Source of the DNA: Bacteroidota bacterium
Lineage (GTDB): Bacteria; Bacteroidota; Bacteroidia; AKYH767-A; 2013-40CM-41-45
Direction of reading: 5' to 3'
Length of the DNA stretch: 64,000 nucleotides
Assembly (NCBI GenBank): GCA_016711505.1
Contig: JADJSV010000020.1
Coordinates: 248,001-312,000, forward strand
Shown here: positions 43,562-53,075 of the stretch, piece after piece
Numbering within the stretch: the first letter of the stretch is position 1
Layout: each line of letters starts with the position of its first letter
Position numbers and translations under genes: made by a program
The notes under the pieces: generated by a model
Databases searched by the model: none
Seen by the model: the letters and a program-made list of their open reading frames with translations, nothing else
Told to the model about the DNA's origin: nothing

Positions 43562-45120
43562 TTGGAAACCAGCGTAGCAAACGGAATCACCATTTCTTCC
43601 AGAGAGATCCCTCCATGTTGCAAAGTGTTTTTGTAGTAGGTAACGTAATAGTTGTAATTATTTGGATACGCAAAGAACTTGTCTTGCTTAATGAAAACGA
43701 ATGCCTGTGATAAATGCTGACGAGGTAAAAATGCATCAGCAGGATTTTTCACTTCAAATACATCTTTCTTTTCATAGTTCATATTACGTCCTTGCTTATA
43801 GCGCAGATTAGTATTCACATTTCTGTCACCAACAAGTTTTGAAGGTTCTTTAACACGGATCGTTCCATGATCGGTTGTAATTATCAGCTTCACTTTTTTC
43901 TCAGAGATCTTTTTCAATGCTTCGAACAAGGGTGAATGTTCAAACCATGAAAGTGTCAGCGAACGGTAAGCTGCTTCATCATCGGCCAGTTCACGGATCA
44001 TTTCCATTTCTGTTCTTGCATGCGAAAGCATATCAACAAAATTATAGACGATCACATTGAACTTATTCTGCATCATGTTTGGAATACTTTCAACCAGATC
44101 TTTACCGTCATTATGATTGGTGATCTTTACATAAGACGATTTCCATTCTTTACGGAAACGTTTCAGTGTATCATTTAAGAAAGATTCCTCATGCATATTT
44201 TTTCCGCCTTCTTCTTCATCATTCAGCCAGAGATTTGGGAATCTCGCTTCAATTTCTGAAGGCATCAATCCTGCGAAAATTGCATTACGAGCATATTGTG
44301 TAGCAGTCGGAAGTATACTCAGATACAATTCGTCCTCCTGAATCCGGAAATATTCTGAAATTAAAGGCTGAATTATTCTCCATTGATCATAGCGAAGATT
44401 ATCTATCAAAACCATGAATACGGGTTCGGAACCTGTAGTATCAGCAGCAGGAAGAATTTTTTTCTTCATCAACTGATGCGACATAACAGGAGTAGTTGTT
44501 GCATCCGGATTTTTCAACCATCCCAGATAATTGTTCTCTATGAATTTTGAGAAGAGGGTATTGGCTTCACTCTTTTGAGCAGTCAGAATCTCATACATAC
44601 TGTCATCTGAGGAACGTTTCAATTCAAGTTCCCAATAAACCAGCTTACGATATACTTCTGTCCATTCCTTCCAGCTAAGTTTGTCACTCAATGACATTCC
44701 AATATTCCTGAATTCCTGCTGATAATCGGAAGCAGTTTTCTCACTGATCAACCTTCTGTTCTCGAGATTCTTTTTTAACGATAACAGAATTTGATTTGGA
44801 TTAACAGGTTTGATCAGATAATCAGCGATCTTACTTCCAATTGCCTGTTCCATTATATGTTCTTCTTCACTTTTTGTGATCATTACCACAGGAACTTCAG
44901 GCTTCAGGTTTTTCAGTTTTGCAAGGGTTTCAATTCCTGAAATCCCCGGCATGTTTTCATCTAAAAAAACGATGTCGAAATTTTTTGTCTTGAATTGTTC
45001 AATTGCTCCATCGCCGTTGTTTGCTGTAGCAACTTCATATCCCTTTTCCTCAAGAAAAAGGATGTGTGGTTTTAAAAGATCTATTTCATCGTCTGCCCAA
45101 AGTATTGAGATTTTATCCAT
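43558..45120 (-). CDS. porX: T9SS response regulator PorX (receiver + PglZ domain)
   Basis: I start at the ATG at 45120 (MDKISILWADDEIDLLKPHI), giving 520 residues; an ATG at 45183 adds 21 residues not typical of PorX. The receiver domain has the acidic pair Asp10/Asp11, the phosphorylation site Asp54 in FLDENMPG, and VMITKSEEE. A helical linker leads to a PglZ domain of the alkaline-phosphatase superfamily (FMVLIDNLRYDQWR, FVDMLSHARTEMEM, LIITTDHGTIRVKEPSKLVG). PorX with the kinase PorY controls T9SS genes in Porphyromonas, and the PglZ domain acts on oligonucleotides. No porY is in the window. Two T9SS cargo genes lie 16-20 kb away. Confidence 0.94.
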   Translation of the reverse strand: MDKISILWADDEIDLLKPHILFLEEKGYEVATANNGDGAIEQFKTKNFDIVFLDENMPGISGIETLAKLKNLKPEVPVVMITKSEEEHIMEQAIGSKIADYLIKPVNPNQILLSLKKNLENRRLISEKTASDYQQEFRNIGMSLSDKLSWKEWTEVYRKLVYWELELKRSSDDSMYEILTAQKSEANTLFSKFIENNYLGWLKNPDATTTPVMSHQLMKKKILPAADTTGSEPVFMVLIDNLRYDQWRIIQPLISEYFRIQEDELYLSILPTATQYARNAIFAGLMPSEIEARFPNLWLNDEEEGGKNMHEESFLNDTLKRFRKEWKSSYVKITNHNDGKDLVESIPNMMQNKFNVIVYNFVDMLSHARTEMEMIRELADDEAAYRSLTLSWFEHSPLFEALKKISEKKVKLIITTDHGTIRVKEPSKLVGDRNVNTNLRYKQGRNMNYEKKDVFEVKNPADAFLPRQHLSQAFVFIKQDKFFAYPNNYNYYVTYYKNTLQHGGISLEEMVIPFATLVSK

Positions 45121-45557
45121 AGTTTCGATAGCTATTTCGCTTGTGCGATTGCTTTCAAAGTTAGCAAAGTTGTTTCTATTCATGCCGTGTTTTGTTTTAT
45201 TGATGAGGTAATTTTTAAACAGATATTTACAGGGATTTTAACGAAATAACTATTTTTATATTGAAGTCATTCTTGATTAATAAGAAGAGTTGATACCGTT
45301 ATTTTTGAGCGGGATTAAATGAATTTATGGATTTCAGAGAGAAATCATAACAGTATTTTATAGATAATTGAAAACCGTGGATATCTATCAATGTGATCGT
45401 TAGTACAATACCTCACTGCTATAAATCCAATAAGTCCAGATCAAAATAATCAATCCCGAAAATCCGAAAATCCATTTAATCCCGGTCCAAAATAATCCTT
45501 CCCGAAAATCCAACAATCCATAAAATCCCGGTTATATTTGCGGACTTACTTATCAAT
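45121..45557. other. Intergenic region with ~50-bp imperfect direct repeat
   Basis: Between the divergent porX and HD-domain genes. Two imperfect copies of a 46-51 bp sequence (45435-45485 and 45486-45531) share AAAATAATC, TCCCGAAAATCC and AATCCCGGT. Directly after them a TATATTTG box (45533-45540) fits the Bacteroidota minus-7 element, 17 bases before the HD gene ATG. No coding frame is supported here. Confidence 0.7.
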
Positions 45558-46796
45558 ATGCAATCAAGAGCAGGTAACCTGAAAATCGTCAATGACCCTA
45601 TCTACGGCTTTATAAAATTTCCTTATAAATCAGTTTTTGATTTGGTCGAACATCCTTATTTTCAGCGCTTACGGCGAATCAGACAATTGGGCATGACCCA
45701 TTTAGTTTACCCGGGCGCTCATCATACCCGGTTTCATCATGCTTTAGGTTCCATGTACCTGATGACTGAAGCAATCGAAGTATTGCGGAGCAAGGGACAT
45801 CAGATCAGTGAAGAAGAAGCGGAGGCGGTAACGATAGCAATTCTGTTGCATGACATCGGACATGGTCCTTTCAGTCATGCTTTAGAAGATTCTATTGTCC
45901 GTTCAGTACATCATGAAGAGATCTCAGCTTTACTCATGGATCAGCTAAACAAAGTATTCAAAGGTAAACTTGATCTGGCGATCAGCATCTTCAGAAATCA
46001 ATACAACAAAAAGTTCCTGCATCAATTGGTTTCAAGTCAGCTAGACATTGATCGGCTTGATTATCTGAACCGGGATAGTTTTTTTACAGGAGTTTCAGAA
46101 GGGGTAATTTCGAGCGACCGAATAATCAAAATGCTGGAGATCCATAATGATCAGCTCGCCATCGAAGCAAAGGGAATTTATTCTATAGAAAAATTCATTG
46201 TTGCGCGAAGGTTGATGTACTGGCAGGTTTACCTTCACAAAACAGTTGTGAGTGCTGAAGTTTTGCTCATCAATATTCTTAAACGTGCGAAAGAACTTTC
46301 GCATTCAGGGAAACAGCTTTTTGCGACTCCGGCGCTGAGTTACTTTTTAAATAATGAAGTAACCCGTTCTGATTTTGAAAGAGACGAAAAGATACTTGAG
46401 TTGTTTACGCAACTTGATGATAGCGACATTGGAACTTCGATCAAAGTCTGGTCACGAACCGACGATAAAATTCTGAGTGAATTATGTTCAAGAATGATCA
46501 ACAGGAAACTTTTTAAAATACTGTTGCAAAAAGAACCATTCGAGCCTGCATTTATCGAGAAAACAAAAGCAGGAATCAAAGCTAAATTTAATCTGTCAGA
46601 TGATGAACTCAAATATTATTTTCTGGAAGGTAAATTGATCAACAATGCCTATCAATCTGAAATTGATAAGATCAATATTTTGTACAAAGATGGAACTGTA
46701 AAAGACATCGTTGATGCCGCAGATACACTAAACATAAAAGTGCTCAGTCGACCGGTTGAAAAGTACTATTTATGTTTTCCGAAACTCGATGTGTAA
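45558..46796 (+). CDS. HD-domain metal-dependent hydrolase (dNTPase-like)
   Basis: A 412-residue cytosolic protein. The HD metal ligands are His60/61 in HHTRFHHALGSMYL, His98-Asp99 in LLHDIGHGPFSHALE, and a later Asp in SQLDIDRLDYLNRDSFFTG (about residue 165), the complete set for phosphohydrolase activity. The order and spacing match the dNTP triphosphohydrolase/SAMHD1-like branch (NDPIYGFIKFPYKSVFDLVE). Substrate is inferred, most likely dNTPs. It precedes the lipid A genes by about 120 bp, but lpxD has its own promoter-like boxes. Confidence 0.85.
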   Translation: MQSRAGNLKIVNDPIYGFIKFPYKSVFDLVEHPYFQRLRRIRQLGMTHLVYPGAHHTRFHHALGSMYLMTEAIEVLRSKGHQISEEEAEAVTIAILLHDIGHGPFSHALEDSIVRSVHHEEISALLMDQLNKVFKGKLDLAISIFRNQYNKKFLHQLVSSQLDIDRLDYLNRDSFFTGVSEGVISSDRIIKMLEIHNDQLAIEAKGIYSIEKFIVARRLMYWQVYLHKTVVSAEVLLINILKRAKELSHSGKQLFATPALSYFLNNEVTRSDFERDEKILELFTQLDDSDIGTSIKVWSRTDDKILSELCSRMINRKLFKILLQKEPFEPAFIEKTKAGIKAKFNLSDDELKYYFLEGKLINNAYQSEIDKINILYKDGTVKDIVDAADTLNIKVLSRPVEKYYLCFPKLDV

Positions 46797-46867
46797 TTTT
46801 TCCTTTTAATAAAATAAATCGTCCGTTTCTCAGTTATAAAATGTTGAAATGAAGTCATTTTGCCACT

Positions 46868-46899
46868 TTTGACTCGTATCACTTAAATACTTACATTCG
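46868..46899 (+). promoter_or_regulatory. Bacteroidota-type promoter upstream of lpxD
   Basis: TTTG (46868-46871), a 20-bp spacer and TACATTCG (46892-46899) match TTTG-N19/20-TAnnTTTG except for one base. The expected start is about 14 bases before the lpxD ATG at 46920. Confidence 0.6.
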
Positions 46900-46919
46900 T
46901 ATCCTCAAAAATCAAACAT

Positions 46920-47963
46920 ATGGAGTTTACAGCCAGGCAAATAGCAGACTTATTAAAAGGGAAGATTGAAGGGAAGGAAGATGCAAAGGTCTATCGTCTG
47001 GATAAGATAGAAGAAGGTGCAGAGGGCGGTTTAACATTTTTGGCAAATCCTAAATACACTCCATTTATTTATACCACTAAAGCTTCTGTCGTAATTGTTG
47101 ATCATACTTTTGTGGCTGAACAGACGGTGAGTTCAACTATGATCAGAGTTGAAAACGCATATCAGAGTTTTGTACAGCTTCTGGAAATTTATAATCAGAT
47201 CCAACGCGACAAAAAAGGAATTGAACAACCAAGTTTTGTTTCTACCACTGCAACTTTAGGAAAAGACATTTACATCGGAGCATTCGCTTACATTGGAAAC
47301 AATGTGAAGGTTGGAAACAATGTCAAAATTTATCCGCAGGTTTACATTGGTGATAATGTCAGCATAGGAGACAATACAACACTTTTTGCAGGTGCAAGAA
47401 TTTATTCTGATTGTATCATTGGAAAAGATTGCACGATACATTCCGGAACGATCATAGGTGCAGATGGTTTTGGATTTACACCAAACTCTGCAAATCAATA
47501 TAACAAAGTTGCCCAGATCGGTAACGTGATCCTTGAAGACCATGTGGATGTAGGTGCAAATACAACGATCGATCGCGCAACATTAGGTTCGACCATCATT
47601 CGCAAAGGAGTAAAACTTGATAACCTCATTCAGATCGCTCACAATGTGGAGATCGGCGAGAATACTGTTATTGCAGCACAGACAGGAGTTGCAGGCTCAA
47701 CCAAGATCGGAAAGGATTGTATGATTGGCGGGCAGGTTGGCATTGTTGGACATATCACCATTGCAGATAAAGTGAAGATCGCTGCTCAGTCCGGAATCGG
47801 TTCCAGTATTACCAACGAAGGAGAAATTCTACAGGGATCACCTGCTTTTGGAATAGGCGATTACAAGCGTACATATGTTGTTTTCAGAAAACTTCCTGCA
47901 CTTGAAAAGCGGATCCAGGAGTTAGAACAAATGATTGCCGACTTGAAGCAAATCCCATCCTAA
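46920..47963 (+). CDS. lpxD: UDP-3-O-(3-hydroxyacyl)glucosamine N-acyltransferase
   Basis: A 347-residue enzyme adding the second hydroxyacyl chain to UDP-acyl-glucosamine in lipid A synthesis. The uridine-binding N-terminal domain (EFTARQIADLLKGKIEGKED, then GLTFLANPKYTPFIY) is followed by hexapeptide repeats forming a left-handed beta helix (VKVGNNVKIYPQVYIGDNVS, then IGADGFGF). The catalytic His is in DNLIQIAHNVEIGENTVIA. A C-terminal helix (LEKRIQELEQMIADLKQ) completes the trimer. lpxC-fabZ and lpxA follow on the same strand, although 279 bp of spacer with no supported gene (47964-48242) separates lpxD from lpxC. Confidence 0.96.
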   Translation: MEFTARQIADLLKGKIEGKEDAKVYRLDKIEEGAEGGLTFLANPKYTPFIYTTKASVVIVDHTFVAEQTVSSTMIRVENAYQSFVQLLEIYNQIQRDKKGIEQPSFVSTTATLGKDIYIGAFAYIGNNVKVGNNVKIYPQVYIGDNVSIGDNTTLFAGARIYSDCIIGKDCTIHSGTIIGADGFGFTPNSANQYNKVAQIGNVILEDHVDVGANTTIDRATLGSTIIRKGVKLDNLIQIAHNVEIGENTVIAAQTGVAGSTKIGKDCMIGGQVGIVGHITIADKVKIAAQSGIGSSITNEGEILQGSPAFGIGDYKRTYVVFRKLPALEKRIQELEQMIADLKQIPS

Positions 47964-48242
47964 ATCTGATTGCAAACTGCATTTCCATTGCAATTTACCT
48001 CTCTTTTTTCTCCCTTTTTTTCTCCATGTACTCCGTGTTTTATTTTTAAGTGTTTTTTGCCCAAACAATTGCATTTCTGCGTTTTTTACGAATTTTGGCA
48101 TTTTGTCAAACCTTGCGTTTCCCAGGTTCATAAAATCTTTTGAATTCATCGTCAAAGTAGGCGGCTTTTTCAGAAATAGGTTTATTTTTGACAACTTTTG
48201 AATAAATCGGCAAAGTCCGCTCGATTCTAGATTCTAAAAATA

Positions 48243-49700
48243 ATGGCTGAAAATCAAACACTTGTTGAACCTAATGTAGCTCCGGCTGCAAAGGCTGAGA
48301 ATGAAATTCCCATGCAGACTACATTGAAGCATGAGGTTACTGTGTCAGGAGTCGGATTACACACCGGTGCCAATGTGAACCTTACGTTCAAACCTGCTCC
48401 GGAAAATCATGGTTATATTTTCAAAAGAATAGATCTGCCCGGATCTCCAACTGTTGAGGCTGATGTTGATTATGTAACTGATACCGACAGGGGAACAACC
48501 ATTAGTAAAAATGGTGCACGGGTAAGTACGATCGAACATGTTCTTGCTGCATTGGCAGGAATGGAAATCGATAACATCCTTATGGAAATTGATGGTCCGG
48601 AAGTTCCGATCATGGATGGAAGCTCCAGACCATTTATGGATATTTTTGAGAAAGTCGGAAAAGTTGATCAGAAAGAAGAGCGTCACTATTATTCCCTGAG
48701 TGAAAATATTACTTACGAAGATCCAAAACGTAAGACAGAAATGCTTGCAGTTCCAAGCGATGATTTCCGGATCACTGTAATGGTCGATTACAACAGTGAT
48801 CTGTTAGGAACGCAACATGCAATTTTATATAACATTGGAGAATTCAAGGAAGAGATAAGTGATAGCAGAACGTTTTGTTTTCTGCATGAACTTGAAATGC
48901 TTCTTGAACATAATCTGATCAAAGGTGGTGATATCAATAATGCAATTGTTGTTGTTGACAAGCCTGTGTCAGATGAGAAGCTTGCGCATCTTGCAAAGAT
49001 CTTTAACAAAGAAAAAGTTACTGCTGAACGCGGCTTTTTGAATAATGTGAAATTGCGTTTTTCAAATGAACCTGCCAGACATAAACTTCTGGATATAGTA
49101 GGTGATCTTGCACTTGTTGGGGCCCCTTTAAAAGGCCACATACTTGCTGCTCGTCCGGGTCACGTTGCCAATGTTGAGTTTGCAAGAAAGATAAAAGCAT
49201 TGATGAAGCGTGATCGCTTCCGTGAGCGTGCTCCGAAATACGATCCTGCAGAAAAACCATTGCTTGATATAAATGGTGTAATGAAATTTCTTCCGCACCG
49301 CGCTCCGTTTTTGTTTGTCGATAAGATCATTGAATTAAGTGACAAGCACGTAGTTGGAGTGAAGAATGTAACGATGAATGAATGGTTTTTCCCCGGACAT
49401 TTTCCAGGTGCTCCGGTTTTCCCGGGAGTAATTCAGATCGAAGCAATGGCACAGGTAGGTGGAATTCTTGTTTTGAATTCTGTTCCTGATCCGGAGAATT
49501 ATCTGACCTATTTTATGAAGATCGACAATACGAAATTCAGGGATATGGTTTCTCCCGGCGATACTATTATTTTTCACCTTGAATTAATCACACCGATCCG
49601 TCGTGGTATTTGTCATATGAAAGGAAAAGCATTTGTCGGAAATAAAGTTGTAATGGAATCAGAAATGATGGCGCAGATCGTTCGGCGCGATAAAAAATAA
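48243..49700 (+). CDS. LpxC-FabZ bifunctional fusion (deacetylase / 3-hydroxyacyl-ACP dehydratase)
   Basis: A 485-residue fusion. The N-terminal part (about residues 25-335) is LpxC, the committed zinc deacetylase of lipid A synthesis: HEVTVSGVGLHTGANVNLTF, EHVLAALAGMEIDN with the first zinc histidine, and ARHKLLDIVGDLALVGAPL with the HKxxD metal site. The C-terminal part (about 340-485) is FabZ, dehydrating 3-hydroxyacyl-ACP: LPHRAPFLFVDKII with the catalytic His, and GHFPGAPVFPGVIQIEAMAQ. This fusion is a hallmark of Bacteroidota and lets one protein draw the same acyl-ACP pool both ways. The first 20 residues are a non-conserved extension. lpxA follows after 13 bp. Confidence 0.96.
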   Translation: MAENQTLVEPNVAPAAKAENEIPMQTTLKHEVTVSGVGLHTGANVNLTFKPAPENHGYIFKRIDLPGSPTVEADVDYVTDTDRGTTISKNGARVSTIEHVLAALAGMEIDNILMEIDGPEVPIMDGSSRPFMDIFEKVGKVDQKEERHYYSLSENITYEDPKRKTEMLAVPSDDFRITVMVDYNSDLLGTQHAILYNIGEFKEEISDSRTFCFLHELEMLLEHNLIKGGDINNAIVVVDKPVSDEKLAHLAKIFNKEKVTAERGFLNNVKLRFSNEPARHKLLDIVGDLALVGAPLKGHILAARPGHVANVEFARKIKALMKRDRFRERAPKYDPAEKPLLDINGVMKFLPHRAPFLFVDKIIELSDKHVVGVKNVTMNEWFFPGHFPGAPVFPGVIQIEAMAQVGGILVLNSVPDPENYLTYFMKIDNTKFRDMVSPGDTIIFHLELITPIRRGICHMKGKAFVGNKVVMESEMMAQIVRRDKK

Positions 49701-49713
49701 TCGCCTCCGGCTA

Positions 49714-50499
49714 ATGAGTAATCTTGTAAGTATCCATCCTAATGCTGTTATTGGAAAGAATGTCGTAATTGATCCTTTCACAATGATTCATGACGATGTC
49801 GTAATCGGTGATGGAACGTGGATCGGAAGCAATGTCACAATATTCCCTGGTGCACGGATTGGAAAGAATGTCAAGATATTTCCCGGAGCAGTAATATCTG
49901 CAGTACCGCAGGATCTGAAATTTTCAGGTGAACCAACAACTGCAGAGATCGGCGACAACACAGTGATCCGTGAATTTGTAACAATCAACCGTGGAACAAA
50001 AGCATTAGGAAAAACTATTGTTGGAAACGATAACCTGCTGATGGCATATGTACATGTGGCTCACGACTGCATCGTTGGAAATCATTGCATTCTTGCAAAT
50101 GGTGCAACGCTTGCCGGTCATATTACTATCGATGATTTTGCAATCATCGGCGGACTTTCAGCAATACATCAATTTGTACATATCGGTTCGCATGTAATGA
50201 TCAGCGGAGGTTCGTTGGTAAGAAAAGATGTTCCGCCGTATGTAAAAGCAGCTCATGAACCTTTGTCATATGTTGGAATTAATTCAGTAGGCTTACGTCG
50301 TCGTGGTTTTTCTACAGAAACAATTACAGAGATCCAGAACGTTTACAGAATACTTTTTGTAAAAGGTCTCAGTAATTCACATGCATTAGAAGAAGTCAAT
50401 AAAGAAATTGCTCAAAGTACAGAGCGTGATATCATCCTTGATTTTGTTCGTAAATCCGAAAGAGGAATTATGAAAGGATATAGTCGTGGTGAAGATTAA
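49714..50499 (+). CDS. lpxA: Acyl-ACP--UDP-N-acetylglucosamine O-acyltransferase
   Basis: A 261-residue enzyme catalysing the first step of lipid A synthesis. Hexapeptide repeats run from residue 5 (IHPNAVIGKNVVIDPFTMIH) to about 180 and include AYVHVAHDCIVGNHCILANG with the catalytic His. The C-terminal helical domain begins YVGINSVGLRRRGFSTETI. Acyl-chain length is set by residues I cannot assign with confidence. It is placed directly after lpxC-fabZ, as in other Bacteroidota, and 9 bp before the ABC ATPase gene. Confidence 0.96.
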   Translation: MSNLVSIHPNAVIGKNVVIDPFTMIHDDVVIGDGTWIGSNVTIFPGARIGKNVKIFPGAVISAVPQDLKFSGEPTTAEIGDNTVIREFVTINRGTKALGKTIVGNDNLLMAYVHVAHDCIVGNHCILANGATLAGHITIDDFAIIGGLSAIHQFVHIGSHVMISGGSLVRKDVPPYVKAAHEPLSYVGINSVGLRRRGFSTETITEIQNVYRILFVKGLSNSHALEEVNKEIAQSTERDIILDFVRKSERGIMKGYSRGED

Positions 50500-50508
50500 T
50501 TTTATCCT

Positions 50509-51129
50509 GTGACCATTACATTAAATAAAGCCGGAAAGAAATTTTATCGTGAGTGGATTTTCAGAAATCTGGATCTCACTCTGGAGCCAGGTGCAAAATT
50601 GGTCATCCTCGGACCAAATGGTTCAGGAAAATCAACTTTGTTACAAATACTCTCAGGAGCTACAGGCTTAACGGAAGGTCAGATAAAATATAATTCTAAT
50701 AGCACTGAGATTTCAGTCGACGAGATCTATCATTCAATTTCAATTTCTGCTCCTTATCTTGAATTGATTGAAGAATTTACTCTGGAAGAGATCATTCATT
50801 TTCATTTTAAATTTAAGAAAGCAAAGAATAATTTGTCTGAAGCGGAGGTTTTGAATTTATCAGGATTGGAATCAAAAAAGGATAAAGTATTCAAGTTTTT
50901 TTCTTCAGGAATGAAGCAAAGAATAAAACTCACACTTGCTATTTTATCAGACACTTCAATTCTTTTACTGGATGAGCCTTGCAGCAATCTGGATAGTGAA
51001 GTTGTAAAATGGTATCAGGAAATGATCCGGAAGTATGCAATGGACAGAACGATCATTGTTGCGTCGAATAATCAAAAGGAAGAGTTTGGGTTTTGTGATA
51101 AGCAAATTTCAATTGATGATCTGAAATGA
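50509..51129 (+). CDS. ABC transporter ATP-binding protein
   Basis: A 206-residue ATPase starting at a GTG (50509). Walker A is GPNGSGKSTLL near residue 35, the signature region is FFSSGMKQRIKLTLAI, and Walker B is ILLLDEPCSN, all intact. No permease is encoded next to it, and the gene is embedded in a lipid A/TsaE operon (9 bp after lpxA; its TGA overlaps the tsaE ATG by 4 bp), so its partner and substrate are unknown. Position suggests an envelope role. Confidence 0.9.
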   Translation: MTITLNKAGKKFYREWIFRNLDLTLEPGAKLVILGPNGSGKSTLLQILSGATGLTEGQIKYNSNSTEISVDEIYHSISISAPYLELIEEFTLEEIIHFHFKFKKAKNNLSEAEVLNLSGLESKKDKVFKFFSSGMKQRIKLTLAILSDTSILLLDEPCSNLDSEVVKWYQEMIRKYAMDRTIIVASNNQKEEFGFCDKQISIDDLK

Positions 51130-51551
51130 ACCGTTTGGAAATTTTAGTAAAGAATGAATCAGAATTAGCTTCAGCGGCGAAGTCGTTGATAAATTTTGCA
51201 GGTGAAGTGAAAGTCTGGATCTTCAAAGGTGAAATGGGTGCCGGCAAGACAACCTTTATCCGGTACATCTGTCAGGAACTCGAAGTAGTTGAGAATGTGA
51301 GTAGTCCGACGTTCTCCATCATCAACGAATATTCATGTAAAAACGGTGAATTGGTCTATCATTTCGACTTTTATCGGATTGAAAAGGAGCAGGAAGCTGT
51401 TGATATCGGTTGTGAAGAATATTTTTATAGCGGGAACATTTGTTTGGTTGAATGGCCGGAAAAAATTTTAAATTTAGTGCCTGAACCAAAGATTGAAGTC
51501 ACTATCGTTTCTGATGGTGTAAACAGAAAGATTACATTTTCTCATGATTGA
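51126..51551 (+). CDS. tsaE: tRNA threonylcarbamoyladenosine biosynthesis ATPase TsaE
   Basis: A 141-residue protein with the Walker A motif GEMGAGKTTFIRYICQEL near residue 37, and VSSPTFSIINEYSC and YHFDFYRIEKEQEAVDIGCE, all characteristic of TsaE. Its ATPase supports the TsaB-TsaD complex that makes t6A37 in tRNAs reading ANN codons. tsaB and tsaD are not in the window. The ATG overlaps the ABC gene stop (ATGA), and its own stop overlaps the start of the next gene by 8 bp, indicating translational coupling. Confidence 0.93.
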   Translation: MNRLEILVKNESELASAAKSLINFAGEVKVWIFKGEMGAGKTTFIRYICQELEVVENVSSPTFSIINEYSCKNGELVYHFDFYRIEKEQEAVDIGCEEYFYSGNICLVEWPEKILNLVPEPKIEVTIVSDGVNRKITFSHD

Positions 51552-52763
51552 ACGAAAAGTCAGTGCATCATTAGCAGCCTCTGCGGCGCTGATGCCACAG
51601 GAAGCGATGCTGGAAGTACGCAAGCAGCATAAGCAACTCTATATTGGAATCCCAAGGAAATTTCTTTTCAGGAAAACAGGGTGCCTTTGATCCCTGAATC
51701 TGTTGCGCTTCTGACAAACCACGGACATCAGATCGTTATAGAAGCAGGAGCCGGTGCAGCATCCAAAATCGAAGATTCAGATTTCAGTGAAGCCGGAGCA
51801 CGGATCGCTTACAGTTCAGAAGAAGTTTATAAAGCTGATATAATTTTAAAAGTAGCACCGCCATCAAAAGCGGAGGTTGAGTTGTTCCAGACACGTCAGA
51901 CGTTGATCTCAATTTTGCAGATGAGTATGCAGAATTCAGAATACATAAGAACCCTATCAAACAAAAAGATCACTGCAATCGGATACGAATTTATCCATGA
52001 TGAATCGGGAGTGTATCCGATCATTCAGGCAATGAGTGAGATCGTTGGAAGTTCAAGTATCCTTATTGCAGCAGAGTATCTGAGTAATGCATTCAGTGGT
52101 AAAGGTGAATTGCTGGGAGGAGTGGCAGGAATTCCGCCATCAGTCGTAGTAATTATCGGAGCAGGAACAGTAGGTGAGTACGCAGCCCGTGCAGCCATTG
52201 GACTAGGTGCCGATGTCAGAGTATTCGATAATTCAATACATCGTTTACGCAGACTTCAGAATCGATTAGGCCGCCGTATCTACACTTCCATTCTTGTTCC
52301 AAATACACTTCTTCGTGAATTGAAAAATGCAGATGTTGCAATCGGTGCATTGCGTTCAAGCGAAGGTCGTACACCTGTAGTAGTTACTGATGAAATGGTT
52401 TCCGAAATGCGTGCCGGATCAGTTATCGTCGATGTAAGTATCGATCAAGGTGGCTGTTTCGAAACTTCAGAAGTGACAAATCACCTGCAACCAACTTTTA
52501 AAAAATACGGAGTCGTTCACTATTGCGTTCCCAATATAGCATCCCGCGTTAGCCGTACTGCATCTACAGCATTGAGTAATATCTTTACTCAGATCCTTCT
52601 TTCTGCAGCGGAGGAAGGTGGAATTGACGAAGTGATGTGGAAGGATCGGTCTGTTCGTAATGGCGTGTATATGTACAATGGTTCAATTACGAACAGGTAC
52701 ATCGCTGAGACTTGTAGATTGCCTTATAAGGATTTGGATCTTTTGAGAGCTGCGAGACTTTAA
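51544..52763 (+). CDS. Alanine dehydrogenase-like NAD enzyme (one-base frameshift)
   Basis: The frame from the ATG at 51544 (MIERKVSASLAASAALMPQE) breaks near 51654. The text CCCAAGG there needs a third A; with it the reading becomes LYIGIPKEISFQENRVPLIP and joins the 360-residue frame from 51681, about 406 residues in all. AlaDH/PNT features are clear: RVPLIPESVALLTNHGHQ, the nucleotide-binding VVVIIGAGTVGEYAARAAIG, and VIVDVSIDQGGCFETSE with the catalytic Asp. The position of the catalytic His96 of Mycobacterium Ald appears to hold Gln (ISILQMSMQ). The N-terminal extension is common in Bacteroidota. The frameshift is probably a sequencing error. Activity as a true alanine dehydrogenase is not certain. 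Confidence 0.82.
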
Positions 52764-52833
52764 AAAATTTGTCGAAAAATTAAACATTGTACTTCAGAAA
52801 TTGAATTTTAATGGCTAGCATGATTGAAATATA

Positions 52834-52954
52834 CCTTTCAGGATGACTATTGTTGGCTTCCTAATATGCAAAAGGGGGAAAAAAATGCGGGCCGAAGGCC
52901 CGCATTTTTTTCCCCCTTTTGCATAATGTTCACGTGCATAGTCATCCTGAAAGG
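52834..52954. repeat. 121-bp two-tier palindrome (17-bp outer and 29-bp inner arms)
   Basis: Outer arms 52834-52850 and 52938-52954 (beginning CCTTTCAGGATGACTAT) are perfect inverted repeats. Inner arms 52865-52893 and 52897-52925 are a perfect 29-bp pair around a GAA loop; their core GCGGGCC-GAA-GGCCCGC is flanked by A and T runs, so either strand would end transcription. Unpaired bulges of 14 and 12 bases separate the tiers. It lies between the convergent ald-like gene and a small minus-strand ORF. It may be a bidirectional terminator or a MITE-like element; no target-site duplication was identified. Confidence 0.93.
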
Positions 52955-53075
52955 ACCTTTTCGTTTTCTAAGGTACACTTTCTGATTTTTGTACCATCAT
53001 AATTGTTATTCGGTGACTATTTACTGTTTACAGTAGTGGGTTATAAAATTAAAAGTCTAGAAAAAAACTGCATTT

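Noticed and set aside
47964..48242. Possible gene between lpxD and lpxC-fabZ (minus-strand 90-codon frame at 47922-48194)
   Set aside because: The frame is Lys-rich low-complexity sequence overlapping the lpxD end; no start context and no similarity that I recognise.
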